From positions 24,001 through 64,000 of the forward strand of contig OX459761.1 in the NCBI GenBank assembly GCA_946965045.2: a stretch of DNA of 40,000 bases. The letters run 5' to 3'. This DNA comes from Epithemia pelagica (lineage: Eukaryota > Bacillariophyta > Bacillariophyceae > Surirellales > Surirellaceae). Both the position numbers and the translations under genes were made by a program. The notes below the pieces were generated by a model. The model saw only the letters and a list, made by a program, of their open reading frames with translations, did not search any database and was not told the origin of the DNA. Below, in pieces: positions 8,757-17,504 of this stretch; within the stretch, counting starts at the first letter, position 1; every line of letters starts with the position of its first letter.

Positions 8757-11516
8757 ATGTTTGAAAAGTTTACTGAGGGTGCCATAAAAGTTATCATGTT
8801 ATCTCAGGAAGAGGCTCGTAGAATGGGTCATAATTTTGTAGGAACAGAACAACTTTTATTAGGAGTTATTGGACAACGACATGGAATTGGGGCTCGAGCA
8901 CTTAAAAAATTAAAAGTAACACTTAAAAAAGCTCGAAAAGAAATTGAATTGTATATTGGTCGTGGTACAGGTTTTGTAGCTTCCGAAATTCCTTTCACTC
9001 CAAGAGCAAAACGCGTTTTAGAAATGGCTGTCCATGAAAGTAAAGATTTAGGTCAAAATTTTGTAGGAACAGAGCATATTCTATTAGCACTTATTGCTGA
9101 ATCAGATGGTGTTGCTATGCGAACTTTAGATAAATTAAATGTCGATATTCATAAATTAAGAAATTTAATTTTAACTTATATTGAAGAAACGCAGGAAGAA
9201 ATTTTACGACCATTAACACAAGCTGAAAAATTCTTATTGGAACGTGAGAAAAAAGGTAGTCCAACTCCAACGTTAGATGAATATGCAGAGAATATTACCA
9301 AGGAAGCGATTGACGGAAATTTAGACCCAGTAATTGGGCGTGAGAAAGAAATTGATGATGTTATTGCTGTTTTAGCACGTCGAACAAAAAACAATCCTGT
9401 TTTAATTGGTGAACCTGGGGTTGGTAAAACAGCTGTTGCTGAAGGATTAGCCCAATTAATTTTAACAGAGAAAGTACCAGATTTCTTAGATGGTAGTTTA
9501 ATTATGGCTTTGGATCTTGGCTCAATTTTAGCTGGTACCAAATATCGAGGTGAATTTGAAGAAAGATTAAAACGAATTGTAGAAGAAGCTCAAAATGATT
9601 CTGCTGTAATTATTGTAATTGATGAGATTCATACGTTAGTTGGTGCTGGGGCTGCTGAAGGTGCAGTAGATGCAGCAAATATTTTAAAACCAGCTTTAGC
9701 TCGTGGAAAATTCAGATGTATTGGGGCCACAACTAATGATGAATATCGAAAATATATTGAACGGGATCCTGCGTTAGAAAGACGTTTTCAACCAGTGCAT
9801 GTTGAAGAACCTAGTGTAGGAACAACTATTGAAATTTTACGTGGATTACGTTCGAAATTTGAACAACATCATACTTTAAGTTATCATGATAAAGCATTGG
9901 AACAAGCTGCTATTCTTTCAGACAAATATGTAGCAGATCGATATTTACCAGATAAAGCAATTGATGTATTAGATGAAGCGGGAGCAAGAGTTCGTTTAGA
10001 AAATCGTCGTCTACCTTTAGGCTTAAGAAGTTTAATGCATGAATTGCAAGAAACAATTAAAGACAAAGAAGATTGTATTAAAGAACATGATTTTGAAGCG
10101 GCGAAACAATTATTAGATCATGAAATGGAAGTTCGAACGCATATTCGAATTATGAAACAATCTGCGTTAACAAATGAATCACGTGGGTTTAGCCGTCGTG
10201 ATGTTGACATGGTAACAGAAAACGATGTAGCAGATGTAGTTTCAAATTGGACTGGTATTCCTGTAACAAAAATTACTGGATCAGAATCAGCCCGCCTATT
10301 AAAAATGGAAGATACTCTTCACGAACGTATTATTGGCCAAAAGCATGCAGTGATAGCTGTTTCAAAAGCAATTCGCCGTGCTCGTGTAGGGTTACGAAAT
10401 CCAAATCGACCTATTGCAAGTTTCATCTTTGCTGGACCTACTGGTGTTGGAAAAACAGAATTAACAAAAACCTTATCAGATTATATGTTTGGCAGCGAAG
10501 ATAGCATGATTCGCTTAGATATGTCTGAATATATGGAAAAACATACGGTAGCAAAATTAATAGGTTCACCTCCAGGATATGTAGGTTACAATGAAGGTGG
10601 TCAATTAACAGAAGCCGTTCGATCAAAACCATATTCTGTTGTATTATTTGATGAAGTAGAAAAAGCTCATCCTGATGTTTTTAATTTATTGTTACAAATT
10701 TTAGACGATGGCCGTTTAACAGACTCAAAAGGACGAATTATTGATTTCACAAACACTTTAATTATTATGACAACTAATTTAGGTGCAAAAATTATTGAAC
10801 GTGAAAGTGGAATTAAACCTAAATCTGAGCAAGGCGAAGGAAGCTTTAAAATAACACCAGATGCTGTTATTGGATGGCAACCTGCTCCAGAGCCAATAAA
10901 AGATCCAGAAATTTTCCAACGTGTTACAAAATTAGTAAATGATGAATTAAAGAATTTCTTCCGTCCAGAGTTCTTAAATCGTATTGATGAAATTATTGTA
11001 TTTAATCATTTAACAAGAATTGATATTTGGGAAATTTGTGAGTTAATGATTAAACAAGTTCAAAATCGCTTAAAAGATAAAGGTATCAATTTAATTGTAG
11101 AATTATCTGTTCAAGCGTTTTTAACAGATGAAGGTTATGATCCAATTTATGGTGCTCGTCCATTACGTCGTGCAATTATGAAATACTTAGAAGATACACT
11201 TGCTGAACAATGTCTATCAAAAACTCTTTATCCGAATACAAAAATTTATGTTCGAAGAAAAAAAGTTGAAGGAACATTGATGACTTATACAAATGAGTTA
11301 GAGGTAGAAATTGATTTTAGTGATGTTGATCCTATGTTATTAAAAAATGCAACTGAAAACGATAAGGAACCTGTTGCAGCATTAGTTAGTTCAGATACAG
11401 AATCAAGTTCAGATCAAAACTTTGAATCATCTGGTAATAATGTAAATTTAGGTTTAGGAGCAGATAAACCAAAACCAAATAAAGTAGGAACAAATGAAAA
11501 GTTCTTTAAACGCTAA
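8757..11516 (+). CDS. clpC: ClpC, Clp protease ATPase subunit (Hsp100)
   Basis: A 919-residue Hsp100 unfoldase that feeds proteins to the stromal ClpP protease. Two Clp-N repeats lie within residues 1-150 ([13 protein letters not shown] and [13 protein letters not shown]). The first ATPase domain has Walker A GEPGVGKT at 218-225 and [12 protein letters not shown]; a UVR-type middle region ([20 protein letters not shown]) follows; the second ATPase domain has GPTGVGKT at about 560-567 and [12 protein letters not shown]. The C-terminus ends in an acidic, serine-rich tail (about 870-910) longer than in most homologues. The gene is transcribed away from trnC. Confidence 0.98.
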   Translation: MFEKFTEGAIKVIMLSQEEARRMGHNFVGTEQLLLGVIGQRHGIGARALKKLKVTLKKARKEIELYIGRGTGFVASEIPFTPRAKRVLEMAVHESKDLGQNFVGTEHILLALIAESDGVAMRTLDKLNVDIHKLRNLILTYIEETQEEILRPLTQAEKFLLEREKKGSPTPTLDEYAENITKEAIDGNLDPVIGREKEIDDVIAVLARRTKNNPVLIGEPGVGKTAVAEGLAQLILTEKVPDFLDGSLIMALDLGSILAGTKYRGEFEERLKRIVEEAQNDSAVIIVIDEIHTLVGAGAAEGAVDAANILKPALARGKFRCIGATTNDEYRKYIERDPALERRFQPVHVEEPSVGTTIEILRGLRSKFEQHHTLSYHDKALEQAAILSDKYVADRYLPDKAIDVLDEAGARVRLENRRLPLGLRSLMHELQETIKDKEDCIKEHDFEAAKQLLDHEMEVRTHIRIMKQSALTNESRGFSRRDVDMVTENDVADVVSNWTGIPVTKITGSESARLLKMEDTLHERIIGQKHAVIAVSKAIRRARVGLRNPNRPIASFIFAGPTGVGKTELTKTLSDYMFGSEDSMIRLDMSEYMEKHTVAKLIGSPPGYVGYNEGGQLTEAVRSKPYSVVLFDEVEKAHPDVFNLLLQILDDGRLTDSKGRIIDFTNTLIIMTTNLGAKIIERESGIKPKSEQGEGSFKITPDAVIGWQPAPEPIKDPEIFQRVTKLVNDELKNFFRPEFLNRIDEIIVFNHLTRIDIWEICELMIKQVQNRLKDKGINLIVELSVQAFLTDEGYDPIYGARPLRRAIMKYLEDTLAEQCLSKTLYPNTKIYVRRKKVEGTLMTYTNELEVEIDFSDVDPMLLKNATENDKEPVAALVSSDTESSSDQNFESSGNNVNLGLGADKPKPNKVGTNEKFFKR

Positions 11517-11554
11517 AAAATTTAATCAATTCTCAATACGACAATTAGATTTAA

Positions 11555-11584
11555 TTGTTGGAAATAATTAAATTTGTGTATAAT
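11555..11584 (+). promoter_or_regulatory. Putative sigma70-type promoter for psbY (and psaC)
   Basis: TTGTTG at 11555-11560 and TATAAT at 11579-11584 are separated by 18 bases, close to the bacterial-type plastid consensus. The -10 sits within TTGTGTATAATATA, which also occurs before clpC (8696-8709). The psbY ATG is 38 bases downstream of the -10. Confidence 0.6.
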
Positions 11585-11621
11585 ATATAGTGTATAGAAT
11601 ATTTCAAAAGGATTATTACTT

Positions 11622-11732
11622 ATGGATACTCGTTTAGTAGTAATTGCTGCACCGTTATTAATCGCAGCATCATGGGCTTTATTTAACATTGGTCGTTTAG
11701 CAATTCAACAAATTCAACGCTTAACACGTTAA
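11622..11732 (+). CDS. psbY: Photosystem II protein PsbY (Ycf32)
   Basis: A 36-residue ORF: one membrane helix flanked by [10 protein letters not shown] at the start and [13 protein letters not shown] at the end. The pattern MDxRxxVxxxPxxxAxSWAxFNIGxxA is characteristic of PsbY, a small single-helix subunit at the edge of photosystem II near cytochrome b559. AAAGGA lies about ten bases upstream of the ATG. It is followed 42 bases later by psaC in the same direction. Confidence 0.92.
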   Translation: MDTRLVVIAAPLLIAASWALFNIGRLAIQQIQRLTR

Positions 11733-11768
11733 TTTAAGAAAGTCAATATACTAATAATAAAATTATAA

Positions 11769-12020
<252 letters not shown>

Positions 12021-12032
12021 GTTTAAAATAGA

Positions 12033-12078
12033 ATTTTAATTTATTCCACTTTCTTAGATTGTTGGAATAAATTAAAAT
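12033..12078. terminator. Bidirectional terminator between psaC and thiG
   Basis: A perfect 16-base inverted repeat, ATTTTAATTTATTCCA at 12033-12048 and its complement at 12063-12078, encloses a 14-base loop in the 70-base spacer between the two converging genes. It could serve transcripts from either side. Confidence 0.7.
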
Positions 12079-12090
12079 GATAATATTTTT

Positions 12091-12912
12091 TTATTTGGTT
12101 AAATTGTTAACTTTGCTAATTTGATTTAATGGAGAACTTGCACTTGCATAATATTTTTTTTCCATTCGACCTGATAAATAAGCTAAACGACCAGCTTTAA
12201 CACCTAATTTCATGGCTAAAGCCATTTGTTGTGGATTTTTTGATTGAGCAACTGCCGTATTCAATAAAACTGCATCTGCACCAATTTCCATAGCTTGATT
12301 AGCTTCACTGGAAGTACCAATTCCAGCATCAACAATGACAGGAATATTCGCATTTTCTATTATAATTTGAATATTACTTAAATTATTTAATCCTTGCCCA
12401 GATCCAATAGGGGATCCTAAAGGCATGACTGTTGCACAACCTAAATCCTCTAAATGTAATGCTAACATAGGATCAGCATTTATATATGGCAAGACAGTAA
12501 AACCTTTTTTAATTAAAAATTCCGCAGCTTTTAAAGTTCCAATAGGATCTGGTAACAAATATTTAGGATCCGAAATAACTTCTAATTTGACAAAAAAATT
12601 TTCTTCTTGTCCGATTTGACATGCTAACTCATGACCCAAAAATGCCATTCGGATTGCTTCTTCAGCGGTTTGAGAACCTGCTGTATTTGGTAATAACCAA
12701 AGCTTTTTCCAATCCAATTCATTTAAGAAATTTGTGCTATCATTTTTTAAATCTGTGGGTAGTCTTCGGATTGCAACTGTTACAATTTCACATTCACTAT
12801 TTTTAATACTATTAATTGCATCGTTTGGTGTTCGATATTTTCCTGTGCCCAACATTAAACGAGAAGTAAAAAATTTGTTGCCAATTTTTAATGTATCTAA
12901 TTCTTCTTTCAT
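12091..12912 (-). CDS. thiG: Thiazole synthase ThiG
   Basis: ThiG condenses deoxyxylulose 5-phosphate, dehydroglycine and the sulfur carried by ThiS thiocarboxylate into the thiazole phosphate of thiamine. The 273-residue product starts with [13 protein letters not shown], contains [15 protein letters not shown], the lysine of VKLEVI (Lys109, matching the Schiff-base lysine of bacterial ThiG), the phosphate-binding [10 protein letters not shown] and [23 protein letters not shown]. The sulfur carrier ThiS is encoded 7 kb away at 19533-19736, so the core of the thiazole branch is plastid-encoded. Confidence 0.98.
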   Translation of the reverse strand: MKEELDTLKIGNKFFTSRLMLGTGKYRTPNDAINSIKNSECEIVTVAIRRLPTDLKNDSTNFLNELDWKKLWLLPNTAGSQTAEEAIRMAFLGHELACQIGQEENFFVKLEVISDPKYLLPDPIGTLKAAEFLIKKGFTVLPYINADPMLALHLEDLGCATVMPLGSPIGSGQGLNNLSNIQIIIENANIPVIVDAGIGTSSEANQAMEIGADAVLLNTAVAQSKNPQQMALAMKLGVKAGRLAYLSGRMEKKYYASASSPLNQISKVNNLTK

Positions 12913-12935
12913 CGATCTTTAATTTTACTAATTAC

Positions 12936-13006
12936 TCCCCAGGTAGGACTTGAACCTACGGCCAATCGGTTAACAGCCGATTGCTCTACCACTGAGCTAC
13001 TGAGGA
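12936..13006 (-). tRNA. trnN-GUU: tRNA-Asn(GUU)
   Basis: On the reverse strand, acceptor TCCTCAG pairs with CTGGGGA, the D arm is GCTCAGTGGTAGAGC, the anticodon stem-loop ATCGG-CTGTTAA-CCGAT presents GUU, and the T arm is GTAGG-TTCAAGT-CCTAC. It lies 23 bases upstream of thiG and follows rps6 on the same strand. Confidence 0.96.
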
Positions 13007-13051
13007 TAGAATAACTAAATACATGTTATCATAGTTTTTCGATAATGACAA

Positions 13052-13083
13052 ATAATTTTATTAAAATATTTTAATAAAATTAT
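13052..13083. terminator. Palindrome covering the 3' end of rps6
   Basis: A perfect 32-base palindrome (two 16-base arms without a loop, built on AATTTTATTAAAAT) includes the rps6 stop codon at 13080-13082. It probably forms the 3' hairpin of the rps6 mRNA. Confidence 0.6.
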
Positions 13084-13370
13084 AGTTGTTTATTAAAAAC
13101 TAAAAATCGTAAAACATTTGAATCCATTTTCAAAATAGTTGCAAAATTACTGATATATTTTGGCATACTTGAAAAATTAAGTTGAATATAGTTGCCTTTT
13201 GTTTTATTGGAAATTGGATAAGCTAAATTATGTTTTCCACGCGAAATTACAGAAATATCGCAAACACTGAATTTCCGTAAATTCTTTGCATAATTGAAGA
13301 CCCAAGTTTTTAATTCGCTATCATTAAATTCTTCTGTCAAAAGAATCATTATTTCATATTTTCTTAACAT
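13080..13370 (-). CDS. rps6: 30S ribosomal protein S6
   Basis: A 96-residue protein starting MLRKYEIMILLTEEFNDSEL, followed by the S6 pattern RGKHNLAYPISNKTKGNYIQLNF and a C-terminal MDSNVLRFLVFNK. S6 binds the central domain of 16S rRNA together with S18. Length is normal for plastids. The upstream side is the long gene-free stretch to ccsA; the downstream end sits inside a palindrome. Confidence 0.93.
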   Translation of the reverse strand: MLRKYEIMILLTEEFNDSELKTWVFNYAKNLRKFSVCDISVISRGKHNLAYPISNKTKGNYIQLNFSSMPKYISNFATILKMDSNVLRFLVFNKQL

Positions 13371-14092
13371 AATAGGTAATAGTTTTAACTTCTCAAAATT
13401 AAACTTATACTACTTGTAAATAGAAATGAATGTCAATTAGAATTTTTGTTTCTTTTTATCCTAAACTTAAATAGTATATAGTGAATGTAGCAATCAAAAA
13501 AAAATGGAACGTTAATAAATTAAGAAACATGAATAAGAATGAACCTGAAAAAAAAATATCCTACGAAGAATAAGAGAATCCTATCAAAAAAAAAGTCTTG
13601 ATACAACAGAAAGACAGCTTAAAGGCATAAAAAATAAAGAAAGATCGCGAAATTCGTAAACAACAAGCTCAAATGTGCAAAAGAATAAGCGAAAAAACAA
13701 TAGTACTACATGTACATCTATTACAAACGGATTAAAAACAATTCGAAAGAATACAAAAAAAATCTTAGAAGAAGGGTTAGGATTCAACAGCTTTGGAATA
13801 AAAAAATAGAAAAAAAAACCTATCTCGATTTACAACAAAGATAGTGCAAAATGAAATATACTCAATCTGACTCTGTCGCATTTTGAATCGAAATTGGCAT
13901 AGAATGTTTCTGGATCACCTTTAATTAATCGAATAATTGGTCTCCTAACTATCTTAAATCGCGTTGAGATCGAAAATTAGTTAATTAGAGTCTAAATTCA
14001 CATAGTAAACAAAATTCTTAGATATTAGACTATAATGATATATTGTATATTAGAATATAATTTATAGAAAAAAAATTTGTTGGAGAAATTTA
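13371..14092. other. Gene-free spacer between rps6 and ccsA, probably decayed coding DNA
   Basis: About 720 bases lie between the divergent genes rps6 and ccsA. The plus strand from 13530 to 13810 reads as protein-like fragments in shifting frames: a start MNKNEPEKKISYEE, then ESYQKKSLDTTERQLKGIK, then DREIRKQQAQMCKR, then NGLKTIRKNTKKILEEG. On the minus strand 13830-13976 is a 48-codon open frame without ATG. TATAAT hexamers at 14031 and 14056 could serve ccsA. No tRNA, tmRNA or other known RNA is recognised. I interpret the middle as a relic of an accessory ORF, but no parent family is recognised. Confidence 0.45.
13530..13809 (+). pseudogene. Possible frameshifted relic of a lysine-rich ORF
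   Basis: The ATG at 13530 opens only 14 codons before a stop. Lysine-rich, helix-like segments continue in other frames across runs of A at about 13549-13556 and 13587-13595, and the last frame (from about 13700) stays open to the stop TAG at 13807-13809. The pattern suggests a small charged protein broken by at least two or three indels in homopolymers. Random AT-rich DNA can also give lysine-rich frames, so confidence is low. Confidence 0.3.
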
Positions 14093-15031
14093 ATGGATTG
14101 GAATGAAATTCAAAACTTTTCATCAAACATAGTTTTTGGAATTTTACTATGTGCTATGATAATTTATTGGGTTAACTTATCATTGTTCAGTGATTCAAAG
14201 TTATTAGCAAAAATTGGTCGATTTAGTACAATTACAGCTAATATCATTTTAGTTTTTATTCTTTCTTCCCGATGGGTAGTAGCTGGTTATTTTCCTTTAA
14301 GTAATTTATATGAATCATTATTGTTTTTGACATGTATGTTATTGACAGTTTATTTATATATTGAAACAAAAACAAAAAGTAAACTAATTGGATCTATTCT
14401 AATTCCAGTTACGTTATTAATAAACGGATTTGCCAATTTAACACTTTCCCCAGAAATGCAAAAATCAAGTCCATTAGTTCCTGCGTTACAATCAAATTGG
14501 TTAATGATGCATGTTAGCATGATGTTATTAAGTTATGGAACATTAATAATGGGTTCATTGCTTTGCATTTTATTTTTAGTTATTTCAAGGTTTAAAGAGG
14601 TTGAATTAAAAGTTATCGATAATTCTTCATTACCTTTATATAATATAATGCTAGATTATTACGAAGCCAAATTATTATCTCCATCAACCGAAATTTCAGA
14701 ATTAGGAAAACTTAAACTTTTACAAAGTATTGATAATTGGAGTTATCGAATCATTGGATTAGGATTTCCATTTTTAACCATCGGCATTATTTCAGGAGGC
14801 GTTTGGGCTAATGAAGCGTGGGGTTCTTATTGGAGTTGGGATCCAAAAGAAACTTGGGCATTAATAACATGGCTAGTTTTTGCTACGTATTTACATGCTC
14901 GTATTACAAAAGGATGGGAAGGGAAAAAAACTGCTATTTTAGGTAGTTTAGGTTTCTTTGTTATTTGGGTTTGTTATTTAGGTGTGAATTTTTTAGGAAA
15001 AGGTTTACATAGTTATGGTTGGTTATCTTAA
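14093..15031 (+). CDS. ccsA: CcsA, cytochrome c haem attachment protein
   Basis: The 312-residue membrane protein belongs to the haem-handling protein family and partners Ccs1 in System II cytochrome c maturation. Several hydrophobic segments are evident, and the haem-binding WWD-type motif WGSYWSWDPKETWALITW lies at about residues 242-259, followed by HARITKGWEGKK and a last segment with HSYGWLS. GGAGA about ten bases before the ATG supports the start. It is transcribed away from rps6 and converges on rps16. Confidence 0.96.
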   Translation: MDWNEIQNFSSNIVFGILLCAMIIYWVNLSLFSDSKLLAKIGRFSTITANIILVFILSSRWVVAGYFPLSNLYESLLFLTCMLLTVYLYIETKTKSKLIGSILIPVTLLINGFANLTLSPEMQKSSPLVPALQSNWLMMHVSMMLLSYGTLIMGSLLCILFLVISRFKEVELKVIDNSSLPLYNIMLDYYEAKLLSPSTEISELGKLKLLQSIDNWSYRIIGLGFPFLTIGIISGGVWANEAWGSYWSWDPKETWALITWLVFATYLHARITKGWEGKKTAILGSLGFFVIWVCYLGVNFLGKGLHSYGWLS

Positions 15032-15272
15032 AAAGGATAAGTTTTTTTTTAGGTAAGAGAAGAAAGATCTTATCTAAAAATTAAATAAAATATCAAAAAC
15101 TAAAAATACTAACTAATCTTAATCTCCTATCTTATTTTTCATGATTTTAGAATCATATATGTATATATATATGAATCAATCCAATATTACTAGTAATAGT
15201 TTTTGAGTTGGATCGATTTCTCAATACTCAATAAGTGTTTTTTAGATTTCTTTTGTCTAGTCACCATTCAGT
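15032..15272. other. Spacer between converging ccsA and rps16
   Basis: About 240 bases without a gene. Just after ccsA a small hairpin can form (GGTAAGA at about 15053 with TCTTATC at about 15069), a possible ccsA terminator. The middle contains a simple AT alternation around 15155-15172. No RNA gene is recognised. Confidence 0.5.
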
Positions 15273-15302
15273 TTGTATCAAAATAAATTTATTTTGATAC
15301 AA
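15273..15302. terminator. Palindrome covering the 3' end of rps16
   Basis: A perfect 30-base palindrome with two 15-base arms (core GTATCAAAATAAA and its complement) spans the last codons and stop of rps16 (stop at 15289-15291). It resembles the hairpins at the ends of rps6 and groEL. Confidence 0.6.
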
Positions 15303-15528
15303 TTTCCGCTTTTACTAATAAATTAAAAACAGTCTCGGTTGGCTTAACTCCATAACTTAACCATTTTTTAATTTTCTCAGCGTCAAATTTATAATCTTTA
15401 GTCATTGGATTATAATAACCAACTTCATCAATTGGGCGTCCATTTCTTCTAAAAGTATTCTCCATGATTACTAATCGATATGAAGGATAACGTTTTTTAC
15501 CTAATCTTTTTAATCTTAGTTTCAACAT
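15289..15528 (-). CDS. rps16: 30S ribosomal protein S16
   Basis: The 79-residue product starts MLKLRLKRLGKKRYPSYRLV and contains NGRPIDEVGYYNP and KWLSYGVKPTETVFNLL, all standard for S16, an early assembly protein of the 30S body. Unlike land-plant rps16, the gene has no intron. It lies 88 bases downstream of rps4 on the same strand. Confidence 0.97.
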   Translation of the reverse strand: MLKLRLKRLGKKRYPSYRLVIMENTFRRNGRPIDEVGYYNPMTKDYKFDAEKIKKWLSYGVKPTETVFNLLVKAEIVSK

Positions 15529-15616
15529 AGATTATTGTAATATATAAATTAATTATTTTTTTTTTATGAAAAATTCAAACTGATTCTAGGAATAAATATT
15601 AAATTAGTTAGTAATA

Positions 15617-16234
15617 TTAACGACGTGAATAATATTCAATTACAAGTAATTCATCTAACTGTAAAGAAACATCAGATCTTTCACAATAATCTAAAACACG
15701 TGCTTCTAATTTAGAAGAATCTAATTTTAAATGATTAGGAATTTCAGTAACCTGATTGTTTTTAATATTATTCGCAATTAACGTATTAGAACTAGTTTTT
15801 TCTTTAATTCCAATCACATCATTCAAGCGACATTGAAAACTTGGTATGCTTACAACTCTTTTATTTACAGTGATATGACCATGATTTACTAATTGTCGAG
15901 CTTGAGCAATGCTCTTTGCAAAACCTAGAGTAAAACAAATAGTATCTAGTCTCATTTCTAATAACTGAAGCAAAATTAAACCAGTAACACCTTGTCGACG
16001 ACGTGCTTCTTTTACATATCTGAATAATTGGCTCTCAGTTAAACCATAATTAAATTTTAATTTTTGTTTTTCTTCTAATCGAACTCCATACTCAGTTAAT
16101 TTTTTCCCTGTTTCTGCATTCACATTTCCATCTTTTCCAGGTCGATTAAGCTTATTTGACTTTTTTGTTGTTAAGCCTGGTAAAAATCCTAATCGTCTGG
16201 TAATTCTTAATTTAGGACCTCTGTAACGTGACAT
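15617..16234 (-). CDS. rps4: 30S ribosomal protein S4
   Basis: The 205-residue protein starts [16 protein letters not shown], and its S4 RNA-binding domain covers about residues 92-150 ([20 protein letters not shown], then [16 protein letters not shown]). It ends with VIEYYSRR, the conserved S4 C-terminus. S4 starts 16S rRNA folding. The gene follows trnH by 65 bases; the accessory island begins on the far side of trnH. Confidence 0.98.
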   Translation of the reverse strand: MSRYRGPKLRITRRLGFLPGLTTKKSNKLNRPGKDGNVNAETGKKLTEYGVRLEEKQKLKFNYGLTESQLFRYVKEARRRQGVTGLILLQLLEMRLDTICFTLGFAKSIAQARQLVNHGHITVNKRVVSIPSFQCRLNDVIGIKEKTSSNTLIANNIKNNQVTEIPNHLKLDSSKLEARVLDYCERSDVSLQLDELLVIEYYSRR

Positions 16235-16298
16235 AAAAATATATTAAATATAATTGTTAATTTTTAAAACGCTTAATTTTGAAGAAATTTGAAACAAG

Positions 16299-16372
16299 GG
16301 CGAGTGACCGGACTTGAACCGGCGAATGGTGGAACCACAACCCACTGCCTTAACCACTTGGCTACACCCGCC
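16299..16372 (-). tRNA. trnH-GUG: tRNA-His(GUG)
   Basis: On the reverse strand, acceptor GCGGGTG pairs with CACTCGC, an extra G at -1 (from 16372) stands opposite the discriminator C (16299), the anticodon loop TTGTGGT presents GUG and the T arm is GCCGG-TTCAAGT-CCGGT. The encoded G-1 is a hallmark of tRNA-His. It marks the boundary between the conserved rps16-rps4 block and the accessory island. Confidence 0.95.
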
Positions 16373-16399
16373 AAATTCTCTTTTGCTCGATTGTATCAG

Positions 16400-16984
16400 A
16401 TAATACCGAGTTCCGTCTATATTTTTATTGAAACAATCAAACATATTGATAAAATAGAATTAGACGGTGAAACAAAGATGGAAAAAAATAATTACTAATA
16501 ATACATTTCAGAGTTTAATTGGGATTCCTCGTGTGACCTTTGAACGATCTCTTAAATTAAAATATTTACCTATCAAGGTGGGACAAATCAGGAAGTTAAA
16601 TCAATTAATATATATAATGAAGAAGAAAATCGAATTGCAATCTTCAAACGATCTACAGGTGAATTTATGACATTTTGTGAGCCTAATGATGACGAACGAG
16701 AGGATCTACTAGAAACAGGAAACTTTGGAGGTCAATTTGGATGGTTCAGCGGTCAAGCGAAAAATGTTCCTCCAAAGGTTAAAGCAGAACAAAATGTTGC
16801 CGATGAAATTACGCCAATCGATAGCTTTGAGAGCCATGTGATGGGTATAACGCCTGCTCCTGCGTATGAATTTTCAAGCGTAGACGAAGGACAAAATCCA
16901 GGATTTACTCCACTGAATAGTTTCGATAGCGACGTTATGGGAATAACACCGTTAGATTCTTCATCATCGGACTATCAAATTTAA
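16400..16984 (+). pseudogene. Broken accessory ORF with a repeat-bearing acidic C-terminus
   Basis: Three protein-like segments follow each other in different frames. The first (about 16400-16498) reads FIETIKHIDKIELDGETKM before a stop. The second (about 16490-16580) holds TFQSLIGIPRVTFERSLK. The third is open from 16556 to 16984 with no ATG until 16667; it reads INIYNEEENRIAIFKRSTG straight into the 105-residue ATG-started part (16667-16984). That part is acidic and carries a 15-residue motif twice (TPIDSFESHVMGITP at its residues 49-63, TPLNSFDSDVMGITP at 81-95). The most economical reading is one gene with two frameshifts; alternatively the 105-residue ORF is still expressed alone. The family is not recognised. 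GC is visibly higher than in neighbouring plastid genes. Confidence 0.5.
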
Positions 16985-17004
16985 TTAACCTCAAGAAATA
17001 ATGT

Positions 17005-17472
17005 ATGATCAATATTAATTATAATCTAAAACGCCATATTGAATTATTAAAACAGGAAAAAAAAATTCTAAATGAAAAAAAATCTTTTTTGAAAGAAAAT
17101 CCAAAAGAAGCTTTAGAATTAATTAAATACGGCGCGAAAGTTAGTCAACATATTGTGTGGGAAGATCGATTTGAAATTGCTTCAATAATGGAAGACTTTT
17201 TGAGTAAAAAGATAAATGCGCATGAATTTCATGATAGTGTGTTTGGACTTCGTCGTAAGCATTCAGAGAAATGTAAAAGATTTCTATCAAAATTAGTTTC
17301 GGAAGAAATAAAAGATTTTTGTCCGAACAAAAATGCACATAAATTAAAAGGATTTTTATCGGCCTTGTATTTTGAATGCGAGCATTTTGAAACGAATTTC
17401 GATGAAGCCGAATTATATACTTCTATTGAAAATGGATTTTTTAAATTTCAAATAATTTTGAATGAAGAGTGA
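17005..17472 (+). CDS. Unknown 155-residue protein of the accessory island
   Basis: The product is intact and mostly soluble, with a lysine/glutamate-rich helical start (KRHIELLKQEKKILNEKK), a middle with FHDSVFGLRRKHSEKCKRFL, and a C-terminal half with NKNAHKLKGFLSALYFECEH and an acidic end. I do not recognise the family, though similar small ORFs accompany recombinase genes in some diatom plastids, so a plasmid origin is likely. There is no strong Shine-Dalgarno site before the ATG. It starts 20 bases after the broken ORF, and its last codons and stop lie in the left arm of a 21-base-pair hairpin. Confidence 0.65.
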   Translation: MININYNLKRHIELLKQEKKILNEKKSFLKENPKEALELIKYGAKVSQHIVWEDRFEIASIMEDFLSKKINAHEFHDSVFGLRRKHSEKCKRFLSKLVSEEIKDFCPNKNAHKLKGFLSALYFECEHFETNFDEAELYTSIENGFFKFQIILNEE

Positions 17473-17504
17473 TAAATTATATTACTCTTCATTCAAAATT
17501 ATTT
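17450..17504. terminator. Long inverted repeat at the end of the 155-residue ORF
   Basis: A perfect 21-base stem (17450-17470 with 17484-17504) and 13-base loop. The left arm encodes the last seven codons of the ORF up to the stop; the right arm is its exact complement and ends in a T-rich run. It is the strongest looped hairpin in the window and would stop or stabilise transcripts from either direction. Confidence 0.75.

Noticed and set aside
9176-9541. Minus-strand 121-codon open frame inside clpC
   Set aside because: It is antisense to the conserved first ATPase domain of clpC and has no ribosome site or recognisable product; it arises from the codon use of clpC.
10247-10504. Plus-strand 85-codon frame inside clpC rich in Cys, Trp and Ser
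   Set aside because: It is an out-of-frame reading of conserved clpC sequence around the second Walker A motif.
13584-13787. Minus-strand 67-codon phenylalanine-rich frame in the rps6-ccsA spacer
   Set aside because: The phenylalanine richness is what the complement of A-rich plus-strand sequence gives; there is no ribosome site and no conserved pattern.
16299-16372. trnH as an integration site for the island, with a duplicated tRNA end on the far side
   Set aside because: I looked for a copy of the tRNA end near 19.5-19.8 kb and did not see one, so tRNA-targeted integration is not supported.
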